Shown here: piece by piece, positions 19,024-31,700 of the stretch
How the letters are laid out: each line of letters opens with the position of its first letter
How positions within the stretch are numbered: the first letter of the stretch is position 1
Assembly: GCA_047967505.1 (NCBI GenBank)
Contig: CM106538.1
Strand: one strand, 5' to 3'
DNA: 64,000 nt
Source of the DNA: Dipteris shenzhenensis
Taxonomy: Eukaryota > Polypodiophyta > Polypodiopsida > Gleicheniales
The notes under the pieces: model-generated
Told to the model about the DNA's origin: nothing
Databases searched by the model: none
What the model saw: the letters and a program-made list of their open reading frames with translations, nothing else
Translations under genes and position numbers: made by a program

Positions 19024-22000
19024 ATGAGTACTGATAGATGGTGGGCTACCTCCCGGGAGTGTGGAGTGGCTTCGTGAGAGATTACCTTGTCCTTGTACGC
19101 ATTGTAGACAAGGGGTTTGTCATCAGCACTGCATTGTCATGCGCTACTTGCAAATGTATGGAGAGGCACCAACAGAAGAGGACATTGGTCATAATGCTAG
19201 TGTATCATCGATAAACCAATGATATTTGAGTGATTCATGGATATTTATATTGTGTGCATATTCCACACACTAATATACAGGATGAGAAGAGCAGCGAGGG
19301 AGCACATGCACCACCACCACACTTCAAGCCAAATGATCCTCTAGAGGAGGACGAGATGGATTCTATTTTTGGAGGCACCACAGGAGATGGGGGAGAGATG
19401 TCTGAGCATGCGCCATGATGCGATATTTGGCATCAACACACTTGTATGATGTTGTGAGGATGACAAACTACGAGTGTGCCTCTCGATTGAATCTGCAGGC
19501 AAAGTATGGCTGGTCAGACACAAGTGTATCAGCCTTGATGAGGTTAGTGCAATTCATGTTTGGATCCTTGTTCTTAGTATCTCATTACTAATTATTTTAA
19601 TTAGTATCTCATTCTTAAGATTTCTTGGATATGCAAATTGCAATAGGTTGCTCCAAAAGATGTTGCTTGCCCCAAATACCATGACAATTCTGGAGACGAA
19701 GCGAAGAACATGTTGACGATGGTTGGGATGGATTATAACACCATCCACGCTTGCCCTGATGATTGTATTTTGTTTTGTCATGAGTATGGTAATTTGGTTA
19801 ATTGTTCAAGGTGTGAAGCACAGTGCTATAGACAGGACTTACTTGGGGAGACGATCCCAGTGAAGGTCTTGAGACATTTTTCCATCATTCCCAAAATACA
19901 AGACATGTTCAGATGCAAGTCCATTGCACAACTAATGACATGGCATGCTACACACCGGCCCATAGATGACACTTTGAAGATCCATGTAGATTGTGCTACT
20001 TGGAAGCACATAGACATCATGTGGCTGGACTTTGCGAGAGAGCCACGTAATTTACATCTCGAGTTCGTAATGGATGGCGTGAACCCTTTTGGGTTACACT
20101 CGACATCTTGGTCAACATGGCCCATACCTTTATGCTTTATTGTGGTGTGATCTATGCATGTCTAATGACTTATTTGTGCATGCATATATGTAGGTCTTAA
20201 AACACAAGGGTATTATGCTTGTCCTATTTGTGGCCATAGTTTGAATGCATGACACTCCAAACATATGAGAAAGATGGTTTATGAAGGTCATGCTCAATAC
20301 CTGCCACTTGATCATCCTGCACGTGAAGGTCAACTTGATCCACCACCGATCCGTAAGAAGGCAAGTGACTAGATTCGAGATTGGAGAGCTAATAGTGAGA
20401 AGCCTCCTCCTAGTATGAAATAGTTGTCGATCTTTTATGAGCTTTCATATTAGAATGAGTTACAAATCAATCATCTCTTGGATCCTATGCAAATCTTCAA
20501 GAATGGGGAGCCTTCTATTTGGGCACACTTGGTTGGTGACAAAGACACAAGGGGAGTTTAATAAGACTTGCACTACATGGATAGGATGCCTCACTTTTGT
20601 GATCCCAAGAGCATGTGTGTAGAACCCAAGCGTGGTTCTATAACTCAAGAGAGTGGTTCAAGAATCCAAGAGCATCCTCCTAGAATTATTCTCCCGAGGC
20701 ACCATTGATCCTTTCCAAGGTAGTGAAGGTGGACATTGAATCTTTTCGAACACCCACATGACACGTGTTGCCTTAGGGAGCGTTTACAAAGGACAATAAG
20801 CTTAGTGGCCTCAAGTCCCATGATTGGCACAAGGTCTTATAAGTATTCTACATGTTAGCTTGAATGCTTATAACTCCTTTGTTGCTTGGGTAGTTTATCC
20901 TCCCAATTACAGTGAGAGGATGCTTATTGAAAGATGTTAGAAAAGCTATCTACAAGATCAGTGGCATTGTCAGGTACTTACTATCATATCACCTTCATTA
21001 TATTTCATACAATTTTAAATGATCAATAGAGAATATTGAATCTTATGAGTGCATGTGAAATAGGTGGATCTCACAAAAAGAGATCTCTATATCAAGCATC
21101 AAGAGGGCTAAGGTGGACTCCATTGAAGTTGTGTGCTTGCTTGAGAAGCACTTTCCCTCAAACGTTATGACGACTCAGGTGCACTTGCTTGTACACGTAG
21201 ATGAGGTTACGGGGATGAGCATTTTCTGAGCGAAATCTTCCGAGCGTCCGAGCGAAGGAAAAAAAAAGCTTCCAACTATGCATAAATATGGCAAAAATCG
21301 ATCAAAAGAAAACATAGTTTCACTTAGAAATATGCAAAGTATTATAGCAATACCTATTTTATACAAAAATCTTTAGGTGAATCTTTAGGAATGGTGAGAG
21401 CATAATGGGATGGCTTTTGAAGAAACCCACATGTAGAGTACACTTCTCTATGAAAATTCTCTTATGATCCTTCTTACAACTTTTACTTAATAGGGGGTGA
21501 CATTGAAAACCCTCTCTCAATCTATTTTCATGAAAGGGTTTCTTCAAAGAAAACTCATTGAAGCAAGCCATCCAGGTAGTTTCGCCAGCGAAACCCCTTT
21601 GAAGCAGGTCTCCCAAGGTAGTTTCGCTGGCGAAACTATCTTGGACATCACTTTTAAAAGTGACATAACTTTCATATCCAATGTCCAAATATAGTTATTC
21701 AGCCACTCAAATCGATCGGAACACCCCATTTGAGCACATCTATGGAGTTATATTTTGGAAAATCTTCCATATGTAGTATTAAATATTACATGTATTTTAT
21801 GAGAGTGATATATAAGCCCAAGTTAATACTTATTTATAGTAATTTAAACTTCTTTAGAAACATGTCCATAAATATCTTGTTATTTATGCTATAAAAACAC
21901 TAAAAAGATATTGCCATATGATATAAATGTGTTAATAAGTAATTATATATGCGTAGTATTATTACATTAAGAGTGATTATGAGGGATGTTTCTTAAAGGA

Positions 22001-22310
22001 ATCAATACTTTTTTAAGGTAATAATAGGGGTACAAAGGGATGTCTCTAAATAAGAAAATTATGTTGTGTAAAAATGAATGAGTGACTAGTCTTTATATTT
22101 TTATGATAAAGGGATCTAGTTCTAGTGAAAATAAAAGTGTTAAAACCATGTTTCCTAAAGAAATACATTTTTTTAAATCTCTTGAAAAATATGCTCAGAT
22201 AAACTTGCTCATAGGTTTTTGCTCGTAAAATTAACGCATCCATGAGGTTACCATTGCAAGAATCGTTCATAGTCATTGGATGTTTCTCCTTAAACGGTTT
22301 ATGAAAACTT
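19024..22310 (+). pseudogene. TNP2-type CACTA transposase gene of CACTA-2, arm A
   Basis: Forward gene in several exons. Exon 1 (19,024 on) should encode the Cys-rich transposase-associated domain but has lost 8 bases relative to arm B and is frameshifted. Exon 2 starts at 19,281 (DEKSSEGAHAPPPHF). Exon 3 from 19,647 holds the TNP2 core: GMDYNTIHACPDDCILFCHE, CSRCEAQCYRQDL, RHFSIIPKIQDMFRCKSIAQ, MDGVNPFGLHSTSWSTWP. The next exon (20,194 on) has QGYYACPICGHSL, HAQYLPLDHPAREG, INHLLDPMQIF and LSGLKSHDWHKVL. DUF4218 follows (VVCLLEKHFPSNVMTTQVHL, about 21,110-21,209) and is split by the 1,032-bp insertion, resuming at 22,251. Many stops occur. After FMKTL the similarity ends. Confidence 0.85.
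21210..22241. mobile_element. 1,032-bp DNA transposon insertion with 9-bp target duplication
   Basis: Sequence absent from arm B is bounded by ATGAGGTTA at 21,201-21,209 and 22,242-22,250; arm B has one copy at 63,152-63,160. Ends are weakly inverted: ggatgagcattttctgagc inside the left and, on minus, ggatgcgttaattttacgag at the right. A 9-bp duplication fits Mutator-like elements; if the true duplication is 8 bp (TGAGGTTA) a hAT element would also fit. No transposase is encoded. Near 21,580-21,640 gtttcgccagcgaaac and gtttcgctggcgaaac occur as reverse complements of each other. Confidence 0.88.
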
Positions 22311-22501
22311 TGATACCTCCTCCCACAGTGGGAGAAGCCCCACACCTCTCTCTCAGAAAACATGGTGCAAACGATATAACGCACCCTTGGAGAGTGGTAC
22401 ACAGTGTGTGCGAGAGAAAGGTCAATAGAGTAGCACTGAGAGATGGATAGAAAGAGAGAGAGTCAGTCTTGTAATTCCTCTGCAGTGACGAAAAAGGCTC
22501 C
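22311..22501 (+). other. Unassigned sequence after the transposase break
   Basis: Shared by both arms (63,223-63,411). It contains ctcccacagtgggag, an inverted repeat, and a gagagagag run. No gene recognised. Confidence 0.4.
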
Positions 22502-23349
22502 CGTCTGAGTTGAAAGTTCTTGCCCTATTTTGTGCCCTCCGTGAACCTTTACACAATAGTTGCGCCACCACCATGACCTGCACAATCCCAGTCACCAGCG
22601 ATGCTTATCAGAGTAGGGACTTCCAGAACCAACGACGAAAAAAAAAAGGGATACATGAGTATGGAAGAAGACTAACTCCTTAAGCCTCTTGCTCGGCAGC
22701 TGGCTGAACCAAGATGCGCTGCTAGGGATGGCGTGGGAATGCATGGACTCTAGCAAAGCTCCAGTACTTCTTTCAACCCAGTCTGCGGATGGAGCAGCGA
22801 ACAAACGGGGACCTGGTGAAATGTTTGATTGAAGCATTGGAAGCGATCCGAACTGCTGCCTCGACCGCGCTGCCAGAAGATCCAGCTGCATACCAGCTTA
22901 TATAAGACTTTGGGCTGTGGGCATCATTCCTGGCCATACTTGCAAAAATAGCATCACCGCTGGAACAATGTCTACGAACCAGCACAGCGCAACAATGGAA
23001 TGAAGTTGAATTTTGGACAATTGCGCAAGAAGAGCGGAGCATCTTCTGCTGATTCAAATGTCCCTAGCCACACCCGAGCAGCTTTCTTTGGATCACGAAT
23101 CTCAGCTCCCCATTTTCCCCAAGGCAAAGCTTTGCCTCACCCCCTGTATCGCCGCTTCTTCGACGGCTCCTCTGGTTGATCGCTGGAACTTTTAATCGAC
23201 ACTGCACTCCCTTCTCTACCTTTCTGATCTGGATCCTCGTCCAAGCCTTCGGGCAACCTCTCTTTCTTATCTGTTTCGTGGTGGGAGACGACGCTAGGTG
23301 GCGGCCTCCAACACTCGCTGCTTTGAAAATTCTGCTCATCTTCTCTGCA
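22502..23349. other. Arm-A-specific, GC-richer segment of host-like sequence
   Basis: Arm B has an unrelated 29-bp stretch here (63,412-63,440), so either A gained 848 bp or B lost it. On the plus strand, partly open frames give SWLNQDALLGMAWECMDSSK (about 22,698-22,757), then after a frameshift DLVKCLIEALEAIRTAASTA and PEDPAAYQLI (22,814-22,901), then FGLWASFLAILAKIASPLEQ (22,910-22,969) and [18 protein letters not shown]. The amphipathic, Leu/Ala-rich pattern looks like degraded exon sequence of a host gene. I do not recognise the family. Reverse-strand frames of 94-99 codons overlap and are less convincing. Confidence 0.5.
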
Positions 23350-24103
23350 GGTGGTCTCCGGTGTGCCCTTGCCATTCCTTTGATGATGCTTCATTTCTGC
23401 TTTTGCGACATCGTGGTGGTCGTGTCTGCTGCAAAAGACCCTACACCGAGAAAGTGCAAGCTCAGTGGTCTTATTCCGTACTCTCGCCTTAGTCCTCGCT
23501 TCACTCGGCTGTTGAACTACGACACCACCAAGGATGAGATTATTTCGAAAATACGGTCGTGGAGGAAGAATACGTATTTCAAGAAAAATAGGTAAGTGCA
23601 CAAACTCTAAGCATTCAAATTTCAAATTGGACTTAAAATTTCTTTAAATTCTGTTAAATTGATGATCTTAACATTATATTTTCTCATTCAAAGTTTTTTA
23701 ACTTTTTATTTAACTACATATAGGCTCGTCCTATATGGTTAGAAAAGTTAGTCCTCCTATATAGGTTTGTCCTATAAGATAATGAAAACGTATGAGCTTA
23801 AGAAATACTTTCCTAAATCATAGAGTTACGTGAGATTTAAAATCAAATTTCATATGCGGTTATTTATTTTAGGATGGTGAAGAAGAAGCACATGAAATAG
23901 TTTAAAGAAACAATACCTTTACTTTTACTATTATTATTATCATCATCATTATAACGCACCCACCCATGGTCCTATTGGGGGCACACTCCTTGGTACGATT
24001 GAGGGACACCAATATACATGCAGTCGATCGACCACTAGGGTACAACGTCTTGTCCATAATTTTATATTGTAATAAACTCCATTGCGTGCATTTTCACATT
24101 ATA
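23350..24103. other. Distal arm A sequence, no assigned gene
   Basis: The first part (to 23,921) matches arm B. A forward frame through 23,595 has GLIPYSRLSPRFTRLLNYD and EIISKIRSWRKNTYFKKNR just before an aggtaagt donor-like site; it is conserved in arm B (to 63,686) and could be the end of an exon of unknown origin. AT-rich sequence and an attattattatcatcatcat run follow near 23,930-23,950. Confidence 0.4.
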
Positions 24104-24849
24104 TCTTTGAAATTAAAATCGACCTTGTGTTAATTTCAAAAGTAAAAAATATACACATTAGCACCCTTGCTTCATCCACACTCCTAATGAAATACAAATC
24201 GACCTTGGGTTGATTTCAAGGATCAAAACATAGCACCATGGCTTCATGCACACTCCTACACGTCGCATCTTTGAAATGCAAATCGACCTTGGGCCGATTT
24301 TAAGGATCAAAACATGTTCTCATTAGGGCCACGGCTTCATTTTAGCACTCTTACACATCACATATTTAAAATGCAAATCGACCTTGGGTCGATTTCAAGG
24401 ATCAAAACATGTTCTAATTACAACCATTGATTCATGTGCACTCCTGGGTCGATTTTAAGGATCCAAACATGTTCTCAATAGGGCCATCGCTTCATGCGCA
24501 ATCCTACACATTGCATATTGAAATGCAAATCAACCTTGGGTTCAAGGATCAAAACATGTTCTCGTTAGGACTATGGCTTCATGCGCACTCCTACACATCG
24601 CATCTTTGAAATGCAAATCGACCTTGGGTTGATTTCAAGGATCAAAACATGTCCTGATTAGGGCCATGGCTTCATGCAAAGTCCTCCCCATCTCATCTTT
24701 GAAATGCAAATCGACTTCAAGGATTAAGAAATGTTCTCATTAGGGTCATGGCTTCATCTGCACTCCTACAATCATATATTTGAAATGCAAATTGACCTCG
24801 GGTCGATTCTAAGGATTGATTCCTGTTCTCATTACAACGATAGCTTCAT
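24104..24849. repeat. Minisatellite of about 80-95-bp units
   Basis: Eight or so degenerate units, each with gaaatgcaaatcgaccttgg, gatttcaaggatcaaaacat, gttctcattagggcc and a cttcatg...cactcctacacatcgcat segment. The unit contains an inverted pair, aaatcgacc and gggtcgattt, giving a small hairpin. The array ends inside a unit where the truncated copia begins. Confidence 0.9.
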
Positions 24850-27800
24850 GACATATGGAGGCAATGGAGTACTCACTGCCTTCCCCCCCTCCATATTGAA
24901 ACGCTACAATACTTTTGTAACATACTCTTTTTGTGAAAGCCAAAGGAGTTTCCTACTCCGATCACGCGTGATGCGCATACCAAGAATATGACCTGCAAGT
25001 CTCAAATCCTTCATATCAAAGGCCTCATGCAACTTGGCCTTTAATGCATCTAGCTCATAAGTATTCTTGCTAGCCAATAGCATATCATCCACATATAGTG
25101 CCAGGATTATCAGGCTATTATCCTTAGCCCTTTTAGTGTAGAGGCAGTGATCAATTTCACTCCTTCTAAAACCCTGGGACCGAATGAAAGCATCAAACTT
25201 CTGATACCATTCTCTAGGCGATTGCTTAAGACCATAGAGACTCTTCTTTAGCTTGCAAACTAAATGCTCTTTGCCCTTTTCTTCAAAGCCTTCCGGCTGC
25301 ACCATGTAAATTTCCTCATGCAAATCTCCATGCAAGAAAGTTGTCTTGACATCCATCTGCATAAGCTCCATATCCTCTGATGCCACTAGTCCAAGCATGC
25401 ATCTAAGTGTGGTCATCTTCACAACCGGAGAGAATATCTCATCAAAGTCCACACCCTTCTCTTGCTTGAACCCTTTGGCAACCAATCGGGCCTTGTACCT
25501 AGGTACATCATCACCTGTGACCTTCATTTTGTAGACCCATTTACATGGCAATGCTTTCTTTCCATGTGGCAAAGAAACCAAGTCCCAAGTCTTATTCTTC
25601 ATAAGTGAACTCATCTCTGATTGCATAGCATACTCCCACTTGCGTTGATCCTCACGCATCATAGCCTCTCTATAGCAAGAAGGCTCCCCGCAATCAGTAA
25701 GCATCACATAGTCTACCCCTGGAACAAACCTATCAGGCGGTCTAGACACTCTAGATGATCTTCTCAAGGGCATTTCAGCTTGCTGTCCCACTTGCATATC
25801 AGCCACATTTGGCTCATCATTTCCACCAATAGATGATCCATCATCTACCCTTGATTGTATACCTGTGGGAGTACTTGGTGGCACCATTTCTTGCACATTT
25901 GGTGCATGGACAGCTTGCTGTCTATCAAAATATGCAGGTGGATTCACATCCTGGAAAGTGATTCTCCTCATTTCCACATCCCTCATGGGTGCCTTATGCA
26001 TCTTCTTCTCATTGAAGACCACATCATGGCTGCGTATGATCTTCTTTGCTCCTGGATCCCAGAGACGATAGCCCATCTCTCCACTTTCACCATAACCCAG
26101 AAAGATGCATTTCCTAGACTTAGGATCTAGCTTCTTTCGAAGCTCTTTTGGCACATGTGCATATGCCTCACACCCAAATATACACAAATGAGAGTAAAAG
26201 GGCTTCTTGCCACTCCATGCCTCTTCAGGAATACCACCATCCAAACTCTTACTAGGTGATCTATTGATCACATGCACTACAGTCTTCATTGCCTCAGCCC
26301 AAAAACCACCAGAAAGACTTGCATTGGAAAGCATGCATTGCAACCTTTCTTGAATGGTACGGTTCATCTTTTCTGCAACTAGATTTTGCTCTGGAGTATG
26401 AGGGGATGTGAGCTCCCTCTTAATCCCACGTGTATCACAGAAATGCTGAAAGTCATGAGAGAGATACTCTCCACCATTGTCAGTCCGTAGGCATTTAAGC
26501 ATTCTACCTGACTGATTCTCAACCAAGGCAAGCCATTTCTGAAATACCTGGAACACATCACTCTTCCGAGCTATAGCATAAGCCCACACTTTCCTAGTTG
26601 CATCATCAATGAATGTCACATAGTATTCAGCCCCGCCTAATGATCGTGTAGGCATGGGACCACATACATCTGAATGCACCAAATCAAGCTTTTCAAACTC
26701 TTTCTTTCCCCTTCTTTTATGGGCTGATTTAGTCTGCTTCCCATAGAGACAATGCTCACAAAATTCAAAATCAGAGAAACTCAAATGCGGTACATAACCA
26801 AAATGGCATAAGAGTTTCATTCCATTCTGGCTCATGTGCCCCAACCTGCAATGCCACAAAGAAGTGCTTGGCTGCTCGGTTATTGCAACAACATGATCAA
26901 ATACCCCTGATACATGTAAGGGATACAAAGTCCCACACTTGGCACCCCTAGCCAAAAGCATAGAGCCCTTTTGAATTTTCCAACTTTGAAAGCCAAAAGT
27001 GGTGTGAAAACCAGCATCATCTAGCTGACCCACTGAAATAAGACTCTTGGTCAGCTTAGGCACATGTCTCACATGTTTCAAAACAAATGCAGACCCATTT
27101 TCAAAAGAAAACTTTATGTCACCTACTCCCACTATGTCACATGCATAGTCATTGCACACAACCTGTCTTTCCACTATCATAAGTGGAGAACCATTCCCTA
27201 TGGGGAGTAACATGGAATGAAGCACCAGAATCCAAAATCCAATTCTGGGAATATGCATCATCTGAAGTGGTAAGCAACTCTGCAGATAAACTAGACATGA
27301 AGAGAACGTCATTGTCACTATCATGTGTGACTGCATTGATCTCCTCGATCTTCACTTTTGCTTTGTCTTCCCTTGGACTTTCTTCCTTTTGATTTGCACC
27401 CCAATTTGCATTCTTTTTCTTATTCTTTTGCTCTCTTTTTAGCTTGTAGCAATCCTTTTTTATATGGTCCTTCTTGCCACAGTGGTAACACTCAATGTTT
27501 CGTGCCCTGGATTTGCTACGAGACTTTCCTCTTTCTTGGGACTTCCCCCTGAACTGTGATCTACCCCTTTGCACATTTAAGGCTGCATCCTGCTTGTTGC
27601 CATCCATAGACTTCCGTCTAATCTCCTCGGCCAACAAGCTACCCACAACATGATCAAATTTCAGTACTCCACTAGGTGCAGAGTTACTGACAGCTGTACG
27701 GAAGGTATCCCATGAGGATGGCAATGAACATAAGAGAAATATTGCCTTAGTCTCCGCATCAAAATTCATTTTTTGAGCCTGAAGCTGGCTGAAAATAATA

Positions 27801-28216
27801 TTTAATTCATTCAAGTGAGAAGCAATGGAGACCCCTTCCTTCATCTGTAGCTCAAACAACCTCTTCATGAGGTAAACTTTATTAGAGGCAGTTTCCTTCT
27901 CATAAGTGGCACACAGTTTCTTCCACAAATCTTCCGTAGTCTGCTCATTTACTATTGTGAAATAAACTGACTCTGCAAGATGAAGTCTAATAGTAGACTT
28001 TGCTAATGCATCCAACTCATTCCAATCATCCTCAGACATATTTGCAGGCTTAGCTTCAATCCCTGCCAAGGGTTTAATCTGCTTCTTTTGAATAAGCACA
28101 TCCCTTATTTGTTCTTTCAACAAAGAAAAGTTTGTCCCATCAAACTTTTTAATGTTGAAAAACTCCTTTTCAGACATGGAAGAGGATGCCATGATGCAAA
28201 TAAAGCAAAATCCCAA
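24850..28216 (-). pseudogene. Copia gag-pol polyprotein, left copy
   Basis: Gag from 28,216 (MASSSMSEKEFF at 28,192, preceded by an in-frame upstream ATG) is UBN2-like; zinc knuckle CYHCGKKDHIKKDC near residue 240 and protease ILDSGASFHVTP near 330. An 8-base loss near 27,150 (relative to the right copy) shifts frame. The following 810-codon frame has the integrase HHCC region (about 162-198), catalytic Asp in HSDVCGP (about 223), Asp in RTDNGGEY (about 286) and Glu in QNLVAEKMN (about 322), then RVT_2 RT with LYVDDMLLAS near 735. A CAG-to-TAG change ends it at 24,904. Apart from the frameshift and this stop the domains look well preserved. The left part of this frame before NDYACDIVG is not authentic protein. 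Confidence 0.92.
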
Positions 28217-28660
28217 ATGCTAGTGCCTCAAGAGAGAATCACACCAAATACCAGGTGCACCCAAATGTGTATGCCATAATAGAGTGAAATATCACCAAAA
28301 TTCAAAGCTCAAAGCATCAAAAGATGCATCTGACTCATGTGCATATACTATGCATCCATATGAATAAATCTAGCCCAAAAGAAAATGCCAATAAGTGCCA
28401 AATGACTGAAGCAGAAACACCATCCACTAGCATATGCATCAATAATATCTCATCCAAGAGACCATAGCACTATCAGTGCATCACCTGCAATGTGTCAAAG
28501 CTGTCCCTCAGCTTAAAATAGCATCCATGTGCAAAGCGTCCATAAAAATAGCATCCCACAAGGCAATTTGGGCCTATCAGCGCATCCAATAAGGACCGCA
28601 ATGCATCCAAATGGCCTATAAATCATCCACTACAACCCAATGCACACCACGAATGAGCGC
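24850..28660 (-). mobile_element. Ty1/copia retrotransposon, left copy (3'-truncated)
   Basis: Second, truncated copy of the family at 28,731-35,517, on the same strand. It keeps the leader, gag, protease, integrase and most of the RT, but ends at 24,850 in the RT-RNase H interval and abuts the minisatellite at a shared aca. RNase H and 3' LTR are missing. Confidence 0.92.
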
Positions 28661-28791
28661 TCATTACCGTGGGACTATGATTTCTTGAGCATACCTTATG
28701 CAGATCACTCTGGTTGAAGTTTGAGCAGTGATACCAGTACCTCCCACTTAAAGGACAATATGCCTTTAAGGGAGAACAACCAGTGAGCGTA
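28217..28791 (-). other. Leader of left copia and junction with right copia
   Basis: 28,217-28,660 matches the leader at 32,860-33,304. On minus, right-copy pol stops at 28,792 and a polypurine-type aagtgggaggtac (28,738-28,750 region) follows, but the expected LTR (TGGGGGTTAAAGG) is missing; instead a 70-bp segment (28,661-28,730) leads straight into the left leader. AATGAGCGCTCATT at 28,653-28,666 is a perfect palindrome at this junction. Confidence 0.75.
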
Positions 28792-31700
28792 CTATCCAAT
28801 GCCCATCAATACACGACAATACTCAAACCGCTGACTAGGTAGACTCTTCGTCAGCATATCTGCAGGGTTATCATCTGTATGAACCTTGACAAGCTCTATG
28901 CGCTTGTCCTCAAGTACCTCCCTGATGAAATGGTACCTGACCTCAATGTGTTTGGTCTTTGCATGAAAGACCGGATTCCGTGCTAGCTGAATAGCACTCA
29001 TGGAATCACTATGCAATGTCGGTACACCTGTATGAATCCCCAACTCTCCCACTAGCTGATCAAGCCATATAGCCTCCTTGCAACCCTCTGTGGCTGCAAC
29101 ATACTCAGCCTCTGTGGTAGACAAAGCAATGCACTTCTGTGCACGAGACATCCACGACACTGCACCACCTGCAAAGGTGAACACATAACCAAAAGTGGAT
29201 CTCCTACTATCCACATGCTCTGCATAGTCTGAATCTGTGTACCCAAGTACACGCATGTCTTCTTTACCAAAGCAGATGCACATCTCCTTGGTACCCTTCA
29301 TGTACCTCATGATGCACTTAACTGCCTCCCAATGCCTCTTTCCTGGATTAGCCATATACTGGCTAACAACGCCCACTGCAAATGCAATGTCTGGTCTAGT
29401 AGCTATCATAGCATACATAAGACTCCCAACCGCTGATGCATAAGGAACCTTAGCCATCATGGCCCTCTCCTCTTCTGATTTGGGACTATCTGTATGACTC
29501 AGTTTCACATATGGAGGCAATGGAGTACTCACTGCCTTCCCCCCCTCCATATTAAAACGCTGCAATACTTTTGTAACATACTCTTTTTGTGAAAGCCAAA
29601 GGAGTTTCCTACTCCGATCATGCGTGATGCGCATACCAAGAATATGACCTGCAAGTCCCAAATCCTTCATATCAAAGGCCTCATGCAACTTGGCCTTTAA
29701 TGCATCTAGCTCATAAGTATTCTTGCTAGCCAATAGCATATCATCCACATGTAGTGCCAGGATTATCAGGCTATTATCCTTAGCCCTTTTAGTGTAGAGG
29801 CAGTGATCAATTTCACTCCTTCTAAAACCCTGGGACCGAATGAAAGCATCAAACTTCTGATACCATTCTCTAGGCGCTTGCTTAAGACCATAGAGACTCT
29901 TCTTTAGCTTGCAAACTAAATACTCTTTGCCCTTTTCTTCAAAGCTTTCTGGCTGCACCATGTAAATTTCCTCATGCAAATCCCCATGCAAGAAAGCTGT
30001 CTTGACATCCATCTGCATAAGCTCCATATCCTCTGATGCCACTAGTCCAAGCATGCATCTAAGTGTGGTCATCACAACCGGAGAGAATATCTCATCAAAG
30101 TCCACACCCTTCTCTTGCTTGAACCCTTTAGTAACCAAATGGGCCTTGTACCTAGGCACATCATCACCTGTGACCTTCATTTTGTAGACCCATTTACATG
30201 GCAATGCTTTCTTTCCATGTGGCAAAGAAACCAAGTCCCAAGTCTTATTCTTCATAAGTGAACTCATCTCTGATTGCATAGCATACTCCCACTTGCGTTG
30301 ATCCTCACGCATCATAGCCTCGCTATAGCAAGAAGGCTCCCCGCAATCAGTAAGCATCACATAGTCTATCCCTGGAACAAACCTATTAGGCGGTCTAGAC
30401 GCTCTAGATGATCTTCTCAAGGGCATTTCAGCTTGCTGTCCCATTTGCATATCAGCCACATTTGGCTCATCATTTCCACCAATAGATGATCCATCATCTA
30501 CCCTTGATTGTATACCTGTGGGAGTACTTGGTGGTACCATTTCTTGCACATTTGGTGCATGGACAGCTTGCTGTCTATCAACATAGGCAGGTGGATTCAC
30601 ATCTTGGAAAGTGATTCTCCTCATTTCCACATCCCTCATGGGTGCCTTATGCATCTTCTTCTCATTGAAGACCACATCATGGCTGCATATGATCTTCCTC
30701 GCTTCTGGATCCCAGAGACGATAGCCCATCTCTCCACTTTCACCATAACCTAGAAAGATGCATTTCCTAGACTTAGGATCTAGCTTCTTTCGAAGCTCTT
30801 TTGGCACATGTGCATATGCCTCACACCCAAATATACGCAAATGAGAGTAAGAGGGCTTCTTGCCACTCCATGCCTCTTCAGGAATACCACCATTCAAACT
30901 CATGCTAGGTGATCTATTGATCACATGCACTGCAGTCTTCATTGGCTCAGCCCAAAAACCACCAGAAAGACTTGCATTAGAAAGCATGCATTGCAACCTT
31001 TCTTGAATGGTACGGTTCATCTTTTCTGCAACTGGATTTTGCTCTGGAGTATGAGGGGATGTGAGCTCCCTCTTAATCCCACGTGTATCACAGAAATGCT
31101 GAAAGTCATGAGAGAGATACTCTCCACCATTGTCAGTCCGTAGGCATTTAAGCATTCTACCTGACTGATTCTCAACCAAGGCAAGCCATTTCTGAAATAC
31201 CTGGAACACATCACTCTTACGAGCTATAGCATAAGCCCACACTTTCCTAGTTGCGTCATCAATGAATGTCACATAGTATTCAGCCCGGCTAATGACCGTG
31301 TAGGCATGGGACCACATACGTCTGAATGCACCAAATCAAGCATTTCAAACTCACTCTTTCCCCTTATTTTATGGGCTGATTTAGTCTGCTTCCCATAGAG
31401 ACAATGCTCACAAAATTCAAAATCAGAGAAACTCAAATGCGGTACATAACCCAAACAGCATAAGAGTTTCATTCCATTCTGGCTCATGTGCCCCAACCTG
31501 CAATGCCACAAAGAAGTGCTTGGCTGCTCGGTTATTGCAACAACATGATCAAATACCCCTGATACATGTAAGGGATACAAAGTCCCACACTTGGCACCCC
31601 TAGCCAAAAGCATAGAGCCCTTTTGAATTTTCCAACTTTGAAAGCCAAAAGTGGTGTGAAAACCAGCATCATCTAGCTGACCCACCGAAATAAGACTCTT

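Larger units (their letters stand above)
16620..22310 (+). mobile_element. CACTA-2, 5' portion, arm A
   Basis: Starts with CACTACAAGACATGGG at 16,620, inserted in a reverse-strand gypsy RT, with gtt before it. Subterminal motifs, a GA-rich tract, a truncated LTR element and a G-rich tract occupy the long 5' region; the transposase exons run from 19,024. Recognisable transposase sequence ends at FMKTL (about 22,310) inside DUF4218; the rest, with DUF4216 and the other terminus, is not on this side and is best matched by 3,088-5,820. Confidence 0.75.
7008..23921 (+). repeat. Segmental duplication, arm A
   Basis: From tttctctgctctctcaattt at about 7,008 to the stretch ending caataccttta at 23,921 this arm aligns base for base, apart from listed indels, with 48,184-64,000 in the same orientation. 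Left of 7,008 the sequences are unrelated. The right limit is unknown because arm B reaches the window end. Arm A alone carries the 7,720-10,341 and 21,210-22,241 insertions, the 22,502-23,349 segment and a deletion near 17,640. Confidence 0.93.

Noticed and set aside
22592-23057. Two overlapping reverse frames of 94-99 codons
   Set aside because: They overlap more plausible forward peptides and have no recognisable domain.
24104-24849. CRISPR-like array
   Set aside because: Units are variable in length and degenerate with no distinct spacers; the genome is a plant's.
27183-27392. Forward frames within the copia gag-pol (also 25,855-26,130 and 30,508-30,753)
   Set aside because: Antisense shadows of conserved pol coding sequence.
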